Assembly (NCBI RefSeq): GCF_001544795.2
Contig: NZ_FCOI02000002.1
Location: 62,001 to 126,000, forward strand
Reading direction: 5' to 3'
Length of the DNA stretch: 64,000 nucleotides
From: Caballeronia temeraria
GTDB lineage: Bacteria; Pseudomonadota; Gammaproteobacteria; Burkholderiales; Burkholderiaceae
Shown here: in pieces, positions 52,968 through 61,719 of the stretch
Position numbering within the stretch: position 1 is the first letter of the stretch
Layout: each line of letters begins with the position of its first letter
Notes under the pieces: model-generated
What the model was told of the DNA's origin: nothing
Database searches by the model: none
What the model saw: the letters and a program-made list of their open reading frames with translations, nothing else
Position numbers and translations under genes: made by a program

Positions 52968-54050
52968 TCATGCGACCTTGCCGGTCTTGCTGCGCGTGCG
53001 CTCGGTGTCGAGCAGCGACTCCTTGCGCGGTATGCCCCAGCGATAACCCGCGATCGCGCCGTCCTTGCCGATCACGCGATGGCACGGAATCGCGAGCGCC
53101 ACCGGATTCGATGCGCACGCATTCGCCACCGCCCGCACCGCGCGCGGCGAGCCGAGCGATTCGGCGATTTCCGTGTAGCTGCGCGTCTGCCCGTACGGGA
53201 TGCTGCGCAACGCGTCCCACACGCGCCGCTGAAATGCCGTCGCGCCGATATCGAGCGGCAAGTCGAAGCGCTCGCGCGTGCCTTGCAGATACGCGCGAAT
53301 CTGCGCGACGAACGGCTCCATCTTCGCGGCATCCTCCATTCGGTCGGCTTGCGCGAAATCGGCGGCGAGTTGATCGATTAGCGTGTGCGCATCGTCGCCG
53401 AATGCGATCTTGCAGACGCCCTTGTCGGTTGCCGCGACGAGCACGGCGCCGAGCGGCGTCGCGGCAGTCGTGTAACGCACGGTCAGCCCCGCGCCCTGAC
53501 GCTTGTACGCGGACGGCGTCATGCCGAGTTCCGCGGGCACGGCTTCGTACATGCGCGAGGGCGAGCCGAAACCGGCGTCGTGCGTGGCGCGCGTGACGTT
53601 GCGGCCGCGCTGCAACGCGTCGCGCAGCACGCCCGCGCGCTGCGCAGCCTGATACTGCCGCGGCGAAATGCCGACGATGCGCGAGAACAGCCGCTGCAAA
53701 TGGAACGGGCTGACGTGTACGGCCTCGCTCAATTGCGCGAGCGTCATGCGTTGCTGCGGATCGGCGTCGAGCACCTTGCACGCGCGTTCGACGATCGCGA
53801 GTTCGCGCGGCAGGCTCGTCGGCTGGCAGCGCTTGCATGCGCGATATCCGGCTTGTTCGGCGGCGTCGGTCGTCGGAAAGAATTCGACGTTCTCGCGACG
53901 CGGCGCCCGCGACGCGCACGACGGCCGGCAAAACACGCCAGTCGTGCGCACGGCGAAGAAGAAAGCGCCATCGGCGTGCTCGTCGCGATCGACGACGGCT
54001 TGCCAGCGGCTTTCATCGGAAGAAAAGAGTGTGTCGGTTGCGGTTTTCAT
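52968..54050 (-). CDS. ada: bifunctional Ada: methylphosphotriester sensor, AraC regulator and O6-alkylguanine methyltransferase
   Basis: 360 aa with the full Ada order: zinc/acceptor cysteines C41, C45, C72, C75 (GVFCRPSC, ACKRCQPT), an AraC-type DNA-binding domain (SPFHLQRLFSRIVGISPRQYQ is its core) and a C-terminal methyltransferase with C323 in IPCHRVIG. It removes alkyl groups from DNA and activates its own gene and other repair genes after methylation of the N-terminal cysteine. GAGGTCGTC precedes the ATG at 54050. Confidence 0.95.
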   Translation of the reverse strand: MKTATDTLFSSDESRWQAVVDRDEHADGAFFFAVRTTGVFCRPSCASRAPRRENVEFFPTTDAAEQAGYRACKRCQPTSLPRELAIVERACKVLDADPQQRMTLAQLSEAVHVSPFHLQRLFSRIVGISPRQYQAAQRAGVLRDALQRGRNVTRATHDAGFGSPSRMYEAVPAELGMTPSAYKRQGAGLTVRYTTAATPLGAVLVAATDKGVCKIAFGDDAHTLIDQLAADFAQADRMEDAAKMEPFVAQIRAYLQGTRERFDLPLDIGATAFQRRVWDALRSIPYGQTRSYTEIAESLGSPRAVRAVANACASNPVALAIPCHRVIGKDGAIAGYRWGIPRKESLLDTERTRSKTGKVA

Positions 54051-54204
54051 GACGACCTCGGTGGCTCTTGGGTACGTGACCACTGTAGAGCCGTCCAGAC
54101 GAGGTTACGCGCCGTTTCTTGCGGTGTCATCGGCGGGAGGAATCCGAAAAGTGACGCGCAGATACCACAAAAGGACGCTATAGGGGTTTTTACCGAAATT
54201 TCTA

Positions 54205-54233
54205 TTGCGTCGCATCAAGCGGCTGTGTATGAT
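54205..54233 (+). promoter_or_regulatory. strong sigma-70 promoter for the sRNA candidate
   Basis: TTGCGT (54205-54210), exactly 17 bp, TATGAT (54228-54233). It points to a transcript start near 54240, just before the stem-loop RNA described below. No open reading frame follows it. Confidence 0.7.
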
Positions 54234-54239
54234 TGGAAC

Positions 54240-54300
54240 TGTCTCCTCCATGTCTCCTCCTGATATGGATTCAACCCGCCCACATAGGCGGGTTTTTTTT
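54240..54300 (+). ncRNA. candidate small RNA with duplicated anti-Shine-Dalgarno motifs
   Basis: About 60 nt from promoter to intrinsic terminator. The first part carries two UCUCCUCC motifs. The second is displayed in the loop of a hairpin: CCATGTC (54248-54254) pairs with GATATGG (54262-54268), seven pairs including one G-U, around the 7-nt loop TCCTCCT. The 3' hairpin is the terminator AACCCGCC (54273-54280) / GGCGGGTT (54287-54294) plus U tract to 54300. The layout is like the cuckoo/CcsR-type sRNAs of alphaproteobacteria, whose CCUCC loops pair with ribosome binding sites. Divergent from ada, convergent with hslVU. Confidence 0.7.
54273..54300 (+). terminator. terminator of the sRNA candidate
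   Basis: 8-bp GC-rich stem with a 6-nt loop followed by TTTTTTTT on the plus strand. No plus-strand gene lies upstream within 4 kb, which is what first indicates a non-coding transcript here. Confidence 0.95.
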
Positions 54301-54325
54301 CGTCCGTTCCAAACGCAGCGCACAC

Positions 54326-54349
54326 AAAAAACCGGGCCGCAGCCCGGTT
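54326..54349 (-). terminator. hslVU terminator
   Basis: AACCGGGC (54330-54337) with GCCCGGTT (54342-54349), 4-nt loop; on the minus strand it is followed by TTTTTT. 23 bp after the hslU stop. Confidence 0.9.
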
Positions 54350-54371
54350 TCTCATGACGATTCCGCCGCCG

Positions 54372-55721
54372 TTACAGCACGTAGCGCGACAAATCTTCGT
54401 CCTGTGCCACATCGCCGAGCGCGCGATCCACATACGCCGCGTCGATGCGCACCGGCTGGCCGGCGTGATTGCCCGCCGCGAACGACACTTCTTCCAGCAG
54501 CTTTTCGATCACCGTGTACAGCCGCCGCGCACCGATGTTCTCGGTCTTCTCGTTCACCGAATATGCGATTTCCGCGAGACGCCGGATGCCGTCTTCGGCG
54601 AAATCGAGCTCGACGTCTTCCGTCGCGAGCAGCGCCTTGTACTGTTTGACGAGACTCGCATCGGTCGAATTCAGGATCGATTCGAAGTCGCCGACCGAGA
54701 GCGAATCCAGCTCGACGCGAATCGGAAAACGCCCTTGCAACTCGGGAATCAGATCGCTCGGCTTGGCGAGATGGAACGCGCCGCTCGCGATGAACAGGAT
54801 GTGATCGGTCTTGATCATCCCGTACTTCGTGTTGATGGTCGTGCCTTCGACGAGCGGCAGCAGATCGCGCTGCACGCCCGCGCGCGACACTTCGGCGCCG
54901 CCGGTCTCGCTGCGCGACGCGATCTTGTCGATTTCATCGAGGAACACGATGCCGTTCTGCTCGACGTTCTGCACCGCGCGGCTCTTGACCTCTTCGTCGT
55001 TGAGCATCTTGCCGGCTTCTTCGTCGGTGAGCAGCTTGAGCGCTTCCTTGACCTTCACCTTGCGGCGCGTCTTCTTGCCGCCGCCGATATTCGCGAACAT
55101 CGAACGGATCTGCTCGGTCATGTCCTCCATGCCCGGCGGCCCCATGATGTCCATGCCGACTTGCGGCATTTCCACGTCCAGCTCGATTTCCTTGTCGTCG
55201 AGCGCGCCTTCGCGCAGCCGCTTGCGGAAGGTCTGGCGCGTGGCGTTGTCGCCGCCTTCGCTGTTCGACTCGATCGCGTTCGATGCGCCGAATCCGACCG
55301 GCCGCGCCGTCGGCAGAAGAATGTCGAGGATGCGGTCTTCGGCGCGATCTTCGGCCTTCGTGCGCACCTTCTTCATCTCGGATTCGCGCGTCTGCTTCAC
55401 GGAAATCTCGATCAGATCGCGCACGATGCTGTCTACGTCGCGGCCGACGTAACCGACTTCGGTGAACTTGGTCGCTTCGATCTTGATGAACGGCGCGTCC
55501 GCGAGCTTGGCCAGCCGCCGCGCGATTTCGGTCTTGCCGACGCCCGTCGGCCCGATCATCAGGATGTTCTTCGGCGTGATTTCCTGGCGCAGCGGCTCGG
55601 CGACCTGCTGACGGCGCCAGCGGTTGCGCAGCGCGACGGCAACCGCCTTCTTCGCGCGCCCCTGGCCGATGATGTGCTTGTCGAGTTCGGAGACGATTTC
55701 GGAGGGAGTCATGGTGGTCAT
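54372..55721 (-). CDS. hslU: HslU, ATPase subunit of the HslVU protease
   Basis: 449 aa AAA+ unfoldase (ClpY). [20 protein letters not shown] start, Walker A GPTGVGKT near 57-64, Walker [12 protein letters not shown], the I-domain insert between them (about 110-240) and the C-terminal peptide ending LSRYVL that docks into HslV and activates it. Operon hslV-hslU with a 12-bp gap. Confidence 0.98.
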   Translation of the reverse strand: MTTMTPSEIVSELDKHIIGQGRAKKAVAVALRNRWRRQQVAEPLRQEITPKNILMIGPTGVGKTEIARRLAKLADAPFIKIEATKFTEVGYVGRDVDSIVRDLIEISVKQTRESEMKKVRTKAEDRAEDRILDILLPTARPVGFGASNAIESNSEGGDNATRQTFRKRLREGALDDKEIELDVEMPQVGMDIMGPPGMEDMTEQIRSMFANIGGGKKTRRKVKVKEALKLLTDEEAGKMLNDEEVKSRAVQNVEQNGIVFLDEIDKIASRSETGGAEVSRAGVQRDLLPLVEGTTINTKYGMIKTDHILFIASGAFHLAKPSDLIPELQGRFPIRVELDSLSVGDFESILNSTDASLVKQYKALLATEDVELDFAEDGIRRLAEIAYSVNEKTENIGARRLYTVIEKLLEEVSFAAGNHAGQPVRIDAAYVDRALGDVAQDEDLSRYVL

Positions 55722-55733
55722 CGCTAAAGTCCT

Positions 55734-56270
55734 TTATTCGATCGTCTCGATGACGCGATTGTGATTGGTGTAGATGCACATGTCGCCGGCGATGGTCAGC
55801 GCCTTTTCGACGACTTCGCGCGGCGAAAGATCCGTGTTCTCGACGAGCGCCTGCGCCGCCGCCTGCGCGTAAGCGCCGCCCGAGCCGATTGCCGCGATGC
55901 CGTGCTCCGGATCGAGCACGTCGCCATTGCCGGTAATGACGAGCGTGGTGTCCTTGTCGGCGGTGATCAGCATGGCTTCGAGGCGTCGCAGCATGCGGTC
56001 GGTGCGCCAGTCCTTCGCCAGCTCGACCGCGGCGCGCGTCAGATTGCCCTGATGCTTCTCGAGCTTCGCTTCGAAGCGGTCGAGCAGCGAGAACGCGTCG
56101 GCCGTGCCGCCGGCGAAGCCGACCAGCACCTTGCCGCCATAGATGCGGCGCACTTTCTTCGCGCCCCCTTTCATGACGATATTGCCGAGCGTCACCTGAC
56201 CATCGCCGCCCAGCGCGACCTTGCCGTCGCGGCGCACGGAGACGATGGTCGTGCCGTGAAATTGTTCCAT
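55734..56270 (-). CDS. hslV: HslV, peptidase subunit of the HslVU protease
   Basis: 178 aa proteasome-like peptidase. The catalytic threonine is T7 or T8 after the short propeptide MEQFHG (TTIVSVRR follows), as in other Burkholderia Hsl[21 protein letters not shown] and [16 protein letters not shown] are family motifs. First gene of hslVU; heat-shock (sigma-32) control is usual but no clear -35/-10 of that type was found upstream. Confidence 0.98.
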   Translation of the reverse strand: MEQFHGTTIVSVRRDGKVALGGDGQVTLGNIVMKGGAKKVRRIYGGKVLVGFAGGTADAFSLLDRFEAKLEKHQGNLTRAAVELAKDWRTDRMLRRLEAMLITADKDTTLVITGNGDVLDPEHGIAAIGSGGAYAQAAAQALVENTDLSPREVVEKALTIAGDMCIYTNHNRVIETIE

Positions 56271-56638
56271 GTGCGTTCCTTGTGAAAACAGAAGGACGCG
56301 GGGCGGCCCCGTAATGTGGCCATAGCCGCCGCGCAGTCGAGAATTCGATGGAGTGCACGGCGCGGGGTTCCGTCCGGGCGTTGAGCCTCGGGTGGACGGC
56401 GCCGCGCTCGCGCCTGCCGCGATGAAGCTTTTGCGGCGCGCGTCGAGTTCATTTTAGGGCGGCGGTGGATTTATCAAGGCGCGCGACTTCGACGCTCGCC
56501 GCTTTTTACCTGCCGCAAAGCAAAAAAGGCACCCCTGCCTGGGTGCCTTTTCCTGATGTGACTGCATGCGCGCAACTTTTGCGGCGGCGTCTTCCCCGTG
56601 GCGGGCGGACCCGCGACGATCGCCTGCCGGCAGCAATT
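56271..56638. other. intergenic region between hslV and dksA
   Basis: 368 bp. Right part: dksA terminator at 56522-56551. Left part: hslV promoter region with no clear promoter motif and a GC hairpin just upstream of hslV. No gene seen. Confidence 0.6.
56522..56551 (-). terminator. dksA terminator
   Basis: AAAAGGCACCC (56524-56534) with GGGTGCCTTTT (56541-56551), 11-bp stem; minus-strand TTTTTT follows. About 90 bp after the dksA stop. Confidence 0.9.
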
Positions 56639-57055
56639 TCAGTCGCCGAACAGCTTCTGGCGCAGTTCGCGGCGTTCCTGAGCTTCGAGCGAGAGCGTAG
56701 CCGTCGGGCGCGCGAGCAGACGCGGAATGCCGATCGGTTCGCCGGTCTCTTCGCACCAGCCGTAATCGCCGGACTCGATGCGCGCGAGCGACTGCTGCAC
56801 CTTCTTCAGAAGCTTGCGTTCGCGGTCACGCGTGCGCAGTTCCAGTGCATGTTCTTCCTCGATGGTCGCGCGGTCCGCCGGGTCCGGCACGATCACCGTT
56901 TCGCGCAGATTTTCGGTGGTCTGGCCGGCATTCTTCAGAATGTCCGCCTGCAACTGTTCGAGCCGGTTCTTGAAGAAGGCGAGTTGCTCCTCGTTCATGT
57001 AGTCCTTCTCGCTCATCTTCAGGATTTCGGCTTCGGTCAAGAGTTTCGTTGTCAT
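56639..57055 (-). CDS. dksA: RNA polymerase-binding regulator DksA, zinc-finger cysteines mostly lost
   Basis: 138 aa. DksA binds in the secondary channel of RNA polymerase and, with ppGpp, tunes rRNA and amino-acid promoters. The coiled-coil tip has PDPADRAT (D58, D61, A63), intact. The C-terminal globule has only one of the four zinc cysteines: the positions read C101, T104, S122, A125 in YGWCEETGEPIG and ARPTATLSLEAQ. This resembles zinc-independent DksA2-type proteins. Start ATG 57055 overlaps the stop of an upstream ORF (TGATG). A COG0523 metal GTPase lies upstream on the same strand. Confidence 0.95.
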   Translation of the reverse strand: MTTKLLTEAEILKMSEKDYMNEEQLAFFKNRLEQLQADILKNAGQTTENLRETVIVPDPADRATIEEEHALELRTRDRERKLLKKVQQSLARIESGDYGWCEETGEPIGIPRLLARPTATLSLEAQERRELRQKLFGD

Positions 57056-57300
57056 CAGCTTGCTTCTTCAATGTAGGGCGATGTCTTCGCACCGCCCGCA
57101 CTTGCGTTACCCGCATGCAACGTGTGGTGCGCCTGGGGCTGCGCGACGCGTCGATGCGGGGCCGAACTCCTCTGGAAACCGATATTGGATGATGCTCCGG
57201 AAGGCCCGGCCGCATTTGCATGGCCCGGCATGTCCGGCCCCGGTGCTTTGACTTGATTTGCCTTCCCCCGGCAAATCGAGGCATCGTCCCGACGGGACAT
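57055..57300 (-). CDS. possible leader ORF upstream of dksA
   Basis: 81 codons starting ATG at 57300 with GGAGAAGGG directly upstream, ending TGA overlapping the dksA ATG (TGATG at 57057-57053). The protein (MSRRDDASICRGKANQVKAP start, YIEEAS end) has no recognised domain, and its codon use is less biased than that of dksA. It could be a translated leader that couples to dksA, or chance. GATTTGCC (57255-57262) and GGCAAATC (57270-57277) form a hairpin within it, and GTCCC/GGGAC another over its start. Confidence 0.35.
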   Translation of the reverse strand: MSRRDDASICRGKANQVKAPGPDMPGHANAAGPSGASSNIGFQRSSAPHRRVAQPQAHHTLHAGNASAGGAKTSPYIEEAS

Positions 57301-57376
57301 CCCTTCTCCAATGTCCGCTGGCCGAGCGCCTGAAAGACGCGCATTCAGCGAAACTGCCCTTCTCCAGTGGGGCTGT

Positions 57377-57382
57377 ATTGTA
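57377..57382 (-). promoter_or_regulatory. candidate dksA promoter -10
   Basis: TACAAT on the minus strand, with TTTAGC 18 bp upstream as a weak -35. It implies a 5' leader of roughly 310 nt before dksA, long enough for the leader ORF and hairpins. The remaining DNA between here and the COG0523 stop (57383-57622) holds only the terminator at 57523-57557. Confidence 0.45.
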
Positions 57383-57522
57383 ACTGAACCGCAATTTCCG
57401 GCTAAACCTACGGAAAACCCTGTCGATTCGTGCCGGAATTTCAAAAATATAACGCCTGGACGTGCAAAAAGCGATGACGGTTCGTGGGCGCGACTACATA
57501 CGCACATCGAAAGTCGAACAAG

Positions 57523-57557
57523 AAAAACGCCGCACACGAGCCATTCGCGGCGGCGTT
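57523..57557 (-). terminator. terminator after the COG0523 GTPase gene
   Basis: AACGCCGC (57526-57533) with GCGGCGTT (57550-57557), 16-nt loop, followed on the minus strand by TTTTTC. 66 bp after the stop at 57623, which separates this gene from dksA. Confidence 0.75.
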
Positions 57558-57622
57558 CTGCTTCGATGCCTCTTTTTTCGCCCCCGCGGGATTCGCACGA
57601 TCCAAGCGAGATGCGTGCCGGA

Positions 57623-58708
57623 TTACTTCACGAGGCAGGCGTCGAGTCCGTCGGTGATCAGATCCTTCGGCAGCTCGATGCCGATGAACACCATCTTGCT
57701 GTTCTTCTTCTCGATCGGCATCCACTTGCCGGCGAGGTCGCTGCCCATCATCTGGTGCACGCCCTGGAACACGACCTTGCGATCGACGCCCTTCATATAG
57801 AGCACGCCCTTGTAGCGCAACAGGCGCTCGCCATAGATCTGCAGAATGCCGCCGAGGAAGTCTTCGAGGCGGTTCGGATCGAACGGCTTGTCGCTGCGAT
57901 ACACGAACGACTTGATCTTGTCGTCGTGGTGCGCGTGATGATGGTGGTCATGCCCGTGCTCGTGATCGTGGCTGTGATCGTGACCGCAGGTCGAATGATC
58001 GTGGTCGTCGCCGTGGCCGTGATCATGCGCGTGATCGTGGTCATGATCGTGATCGTCTTCCGCGAGGAAGTCCGGATCGATCTCGAGCTTCGAATTCAGG
58101 TTGAAGCCGCGCAGATCGAAGATTTCCTTGATGTCGGCGTCGCCGAAATTCACGACCTTGATCGCCGCGCGCGGGTTCATGTGCATCAGGCGATGCTTCA
58201 GCGCTTCGAGATCGTCCGCCGAGACGAGATCGGACTTCGTGACGAACAGGCGATCCGCGAAGCCGACCTGACGCTGCACCACTTCGTGCTGGTCGAGCTG
58301 CGCGTTCGCGTGCTTCGCGTCGACGAGCGTGATGATCGCGTCGAGCAGGAATTCGTCGGCGACGGTGTTATCCATGAAGAACGTCTGCGCGACCGGGCCG
58401 GGATTCGCGAGGCCGGTGGTTTCGATCACGACGCGGTCGAATTCGAGCGTGCCCGCCTTCTTGCGATTCGCGAGGTCTTCGAGAGCGCGCGCGAGGTCGC
58501 CACGGATCGTGCAGCAGATGCAGCCGTTGCTCATCTGGATGATCTGCTCGTTCGTTTCCTGCACGAGAATTTCGTTGTCGATGTTCTCTTCGCCGAACTC
58601 GTTCTCGATCACGGCGATCTTCATGCCGTGCTTCTCGTTCAGGATGCGCTTGAGCAGCGTGGTTTTGCCGCTGCCGAGAAAGCCGGTCAGGATGGTTACG
58701 GGAATCAT
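57623..58708 (-). CDS. COG0523 (G3E) metal-chaperone GTPase with CICC and a His-rich loop
   Basis: 361 aa. Walker A GFLGSGKTT at 9-17, metal-binding CICC at 63-66 in MSNGCICCTIRGDL, ETTGLANPGP, TKSDLV, and a roughly 50-residue His/Asp-rich loop (about 215-265) before the CobW_C domain. COG0523 proteins of this type deliver zinc or another metal to client proteins using GTP. It lies upstream of dksA on the same strand. Annotated as CobW in many genomes, but no cobalamin gene is near. Confidence 0.93.
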   Translation of the reverse strand: MIPVTILTGFLGSGKTTLLKRILNEKHGMKIAVIENEFGEENIDNEILVQETNEQIIQMSNGCICCTIRGDLARALEDLANRKKAGTLEFDRVVIETTGLANPGPVAQTFFMDNTVADEFLLDAIITLVDAKHANAQLDQHEVVQRQVGFADRLFVTKSDLVSADDLEALKHRLMHMNPRAAIKVVNFGDADIKEIFDLRGFNLNSKLEIDPDFLAEDDHDHDHDHAHDHGHGDDHDHSTCGHDHSHDHEHGHDHHHHAHHDDKIKSFVYRSDKPFDPNRLEDFLGGILQIYGERLLRYKGVLYMKGVDRKVVFQGVHQMMGSDLAGKWMPIEKKNSKMVFIGIELPKDLITDGLDACLVK

Positions 58709-58818
58709 GGTGTCGCCTTTTAAGTTCGGGGAACGCGCTGAGTCGAATATTGAAACATATTTGCGGAGCCGACGCTTCGTGCGTCCTTCGCCCGCGATTC
58801 GGCCTTAACTGGGGCCGA

Positions 58819-60018
58819 TCACGCGATTTGCAACAGCAGCCCTTTCAGATACTCGCCTTCCGGGAACGCCGTCAGCAGCGGATGATCGACGCCCGCGCCG
58901 AGACGCTTCAGGATGCGCGCATCGACGCGCGCGTCGGCGGCGGCGCTCGCGACGATCTTCTGGAACAGGTCCGAATCGATCGCGCCGGAGCACGAATACG
59001 TGAAGAGCAGCCCGCCCGGACGCAGCAGCTTGAAGCCGCTCAGGTTGATGTCCTTGTACGCGCGCGCGGCGCGATCGACGGTTTCCTTCGACGGCGCGAA
59101 CTTCGGCGGATCGAGCACGATCAGGTCGAAGCGCTGGCCTTCGTCGTAGAGACGGCGCAGCGTCTTGAAGGCATCGGCGTCGAGCCATTCGGCCTTTGCC
59201 GCGTCGAAGCCGTTCGCCGTCACGTTTTCGCGCGCGAGCGCGAGCGCTTCGCCCGACGAATCCACCGAGACCACGCGCGTCGCGCCGCCTTTCAGCGCGG
59301 CCAGCGAAAAGCCGCCCGTGTAGCAGAAGCAGTTGAGCACGTCGCGATCTTGCGCGTTCTGCGCGACGAGCACGCGGTTGTCGCGCTGATCGACATAAAA
59401 GCCGGTCTTGTGGCCGTTGCGCACATCGACGTGATAACGCACGCCGCATTCGTTCGTGATGAGCGTCTCGGGCGGCGCGTCGCCGGCGAGCACGCCGGTC
59501 GTCTGTTCGAGCCCTTCCTTCTGGCGGATCGACACGTCCGAGCGCTCGTAGACGTTCGGGCACGCGGTCGCCTCGACGAGCGCCTGCACGATGGCCTCTT
59601 TCCACGCCTCGACGCCCGTCGCCATGAACTGGCAGACGAGCTGCGCGTGTTTGCCGTCGTCCGCGACGTAGTAATCGACGATAAGGCCCGGCAATCCGTC
59701 CGCCTCGCCGAAGACGAGGCGCGTCGCGCCGGTGTCCTTGACCATCGTGCGCCGGTGCGCGACCGCGCGCTGCACGCGGCGCTTGAAGAACGCGTGATCG
59801 ATGGGCTCGCTTTCGTCGAACGTCCAGACGCGCGCGCGAATCTGCGAACTCGGGCTGTACGACGCGCGCGCGAGAAAGCGGCCGTCCGCCGCACGCACGA
59901 CGACGGTCGCGCCCGGCGCTGGATTGCCGTCGATGCGCGCGATGGCGTTCGCGTAAATCCACGGATGGCGGCGGACGAGCGATCTGTCCTTCGCCGGTTT
60001 GAGCGTGATGGTGTTCAT
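58819..60018 (-). CDS. rlmI: class I SAM-dependent rRNA methyltransferase, RlmI-like
   Basis: 399 aa. N-terminal PUA domain (LVRRHPWIYANAIARIDG), a middle domain with VFGEADGLPGLIVDYY, and a Rossmann methyltransferase (NCFCYTGGFSLAALKGGA, LIVLDPPKFAPSK, LFTYSCSG). RlmI methylates C1962 of 23S rRNA to m5C; this is the closest characterised family, though RlmK/YccW relatives differ little. Starts 37 bp after the xerC stop position on the opposite side of a short gap; same strand as xerC. Confidence 0.9.
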   Translation of the reverse strand: MNTITLKPAKDRSLVRRHPWIYANAIARIDGNPAPGATVVVRAADGRFLARASYSPSSQIRARVWTFDESEPIDHAFFKRRVQRAVAHRRTMVKDTGATRLVFGEADGLPGLIVDYYVADDGKHAQLVCQFMATGVEAWKEAIVQALVEATACPNVYERSDVSIRQKEGLEQTTGVLAGDAPPETLITNECGVRYHVDVRNGHKTGFYVDQRDNRVLVAQNAQDRDVLNCFCYTGGFSLAALKGGATRVVSVDSSGEALALARENVTANGFDAAKAEWLDADAFKTLRRLYDEGQRFDLIVLDPPKFAPSKETVDRAARAYKDINLSGFKLLRPGGLLFTYSCSGAIDSDLFQKIVASAAADARVDARILKRLGAGVDHPLLTAFPEGEYLKGLLLQIA

Positions 60019-60054
60019 TGCAATCCGGAGGCGGCGCGCGAGGCGCCCGCCGAG

Positions 60055-60981
60055 TTAATCGCGCTTTTTCGCGCGCGGGTGCGCCGCATCGTAGACGCGG
60101 GCGAGATGCTGAAAATCGAGCGACGTGTACACCTGCGTCGCCGTGATGTTCGCGTGGCCGAGCAGTTCCTGCACCGCGCGCAGATCGCCGCTCGATTGCA
60201 GCACGTGCGTGGCGAACGAATGCCGCAGCACGTGCGGATGCACGTTCGACGGAATGCCCGCGAGCAGCGCGAGCCGCTTCACGCGTTCGCGCACGACGCC
60301 GGGCGACATGCGATTGCCGCGCACCGAAAGAAAGAGCGCGTGCGGATCGAGCTTGACGAATTCGCCGCGCACGTCGATCCACGCGCGCAGCGCTTCGATC
60401 GCCTTGCTGCCGACCGGCACCGAGCGCCGCCGATTGCCCTTGCCGAGCACGGTCACTTCCTGTTGCACGAGATCGAGCCAGCCCGCCGAACGATAACCGT
60501 CCTGCTCGACGAAGCGCACATCCAGCCCGACGAGTTCCGCGAGCCGCAGCCCCGACGAGTAGAACAGTTCGAGGATCGCGTGATCGCGCAGCGCTTCGGT
60601 CGTGTCCGCTTGCGGCGCGTCCATGAGCCTCGCGGCGTCATCGACGGAAAGCGCCTTCGGCAGCGTCTTTTCGCGCTTGGGCGCGCGCACCGCCGCGACG
60701 GGATTCGCGGGCATCTCGACGCGCTCGGCGAGCCATCGATAGAACGCGCGCCACGCCGACAGCCGATGCCCGATCGAACGCGACGACAGCCCGCCCGCGT
60801 GCGCCCGCACGACCGCGCCGCGAATATCGGCGGACGTGAGCGTTTCGAGCGGACGATCCTTGGCGAGCGCGCGCAACTCGCTCAATTCATGCGTGTAGCC
60901 GCGCAGCGTGTGCTCGGAGAGATGCCGCTGATGGTCGAGCATCGCGAGATAGTCGGCGATCACATCGGCGGCGGCGTTCAT
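60055..60981 (-). CDS. xerC: site-specific tyrosine recombinase XerC
   Basis: 308 aa chromosome-dimer resolution recombinase acting at dif with XerD and FtsK. N-terminal SAM-like domain, then catalytic residues R146 (SGLRLAEL), K181 (LGKGNRRR), H250 and R253 (HPHVLRHSFATH), H276 (LLGHANI) and nucleophile Y285 (TQVYTSLD). The ATG at 60981 lies 2 bp after the DUF484 stop. The classical order dapF-DUF484-xerC is kept here. Confidence 0.96.
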   Translation of the reverse strand: MNAAADVIADYLAMLDHQRHLSEHTLRGYTHELSELRALAKDRPLETLTSADIRGAVVRAHAGGLSSRSIGHRLSAWRAFYRWLAERVEMPANPVAAVRAPKREKTLPKALSVDDAARLMDAPQADTTEALRDHAILELFYSSGLRLAELVGLDVRFVEQDGYRSAGWLDLVQQEVTVLGKGNRRRSVPVGSKAIEALRAWIDVRGEFVKLDPHALFLSVRGNRMSPGVVRERVKRLALLAGIPSNVHPHVLRHSFATHVLQSSGDLRAVQELLGHANITATQVYTSLDFQHLARVYDAAHPRAKKRD

Positions 60982-60983
60982 GT

Positions 60984-61703
60984 TCAGTGCGGCAGCAGGC
61001 GCGACAGCGCGGCGCTCGCGAGCGCGCCGATCTGCGTGAGGAAGTCCGTCGCCATGCCGTCGTGAAAGCGGCGCGGATCGGGCGAGCCCATCACGAGCAG
61101 TCCGAAGCTCGGTGCGTCCGGGCCGGCTTGCGGATCGCGCAGCGCGATGAGCGACACGGATTCGATCGTGCGATCGATGTCGGACGGGCCGTCGCTCGGC
61201 GCGACCGTCGCCGATGCCGAGTTCGCCGCGCCCAGCCACTGCGCGGCAGCGAAGCCGGTGTTCACGCCGCAGTACGGCGTCGCGAGGCTGCTCGTGAAAA
61301 TGCGCACTTCCTCGCCGACCTGACGCGCGAAATCGGCCTGCCGATACGCTTCGTCGATATCCCACACGCGCAGCGCGGCGTGGGGCACGTCGAAGACTTC
61401 GCACAGCCCTTTGCTGATGGTCGTGGGCAACGCGTACGGATCGCGCTGCGAGATCACGCGCACGGTCCAGCGGTTGAACTTGGACGAGATGCTGTCGTTC
61501 TCGTGGCCGTAGCGCAGCAGTTCGGCCAGACGCCGCTCGAGCTGCTTGTTCTTGTCGCGCAGCATTTCCATCTGGCGTTCCTGCAACGACACGGCCGCTT
61601 TGCCGTGCGGATTCGAAAGCCGGATGGTGCCGAGCAATTCCGCGTGCTCGACAAAGAAATCGGGGTTGTCGAGCAGATAGTCGGCGACTTCGCGTGGATT
61701 CAT
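60984..61703 (-). CDS. DUF484 family protein (GAF-like)
   Basis: 239 aa, MNPREVADYLLDNPDFFVEHAELL start, coiled segment (LRDKNKQLERRLAELLRYGHEND) and a GAF-like C-terminal domain (FGLLVMGSPDPRRFHDGMATDFL). Present between dapF and xerC across proteobacteria; function unknown, possibly linked to XerC. Confidence 0.93.
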   Translation of the reverse strand: MNPREVADYLLDNPDFFVEHAELLGTIRLSNPHGKAAVSLQERQMEMLRDKNKQLERRLAELLRYGHENDSISSKFNRWTVRVISQRDPYALPTTISKGLCEVFDVPHAALRVWDIDEAYRQADFARQVGEEVRIFTSSLATPYCGVNTGFAAAQWLGAANSASATVAPSDGPSDIDRTIESVSLIALRDPQAGPDAPSFGLLVMGSPDPRRFHDGMATDFLTQIGALASAALSRLLPH

Positions 61704-61719
61704 TGGTGACGTATATGCG

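Noticed and set aside
56271..56460. Sigma-32 heat-shock promoter for hslVU
   Set aside because: No convincing CTTGAAA/CCCCAT-T pair with proper spacing could be found.
58750..61065. A 771-codon open frame on the plus strand opposite rlmI-xerC-DUF484
   Set aside because: It is antisense to three recognised genes and very arginine-rich; a product of high GC content and strong codon bias on the other strand.
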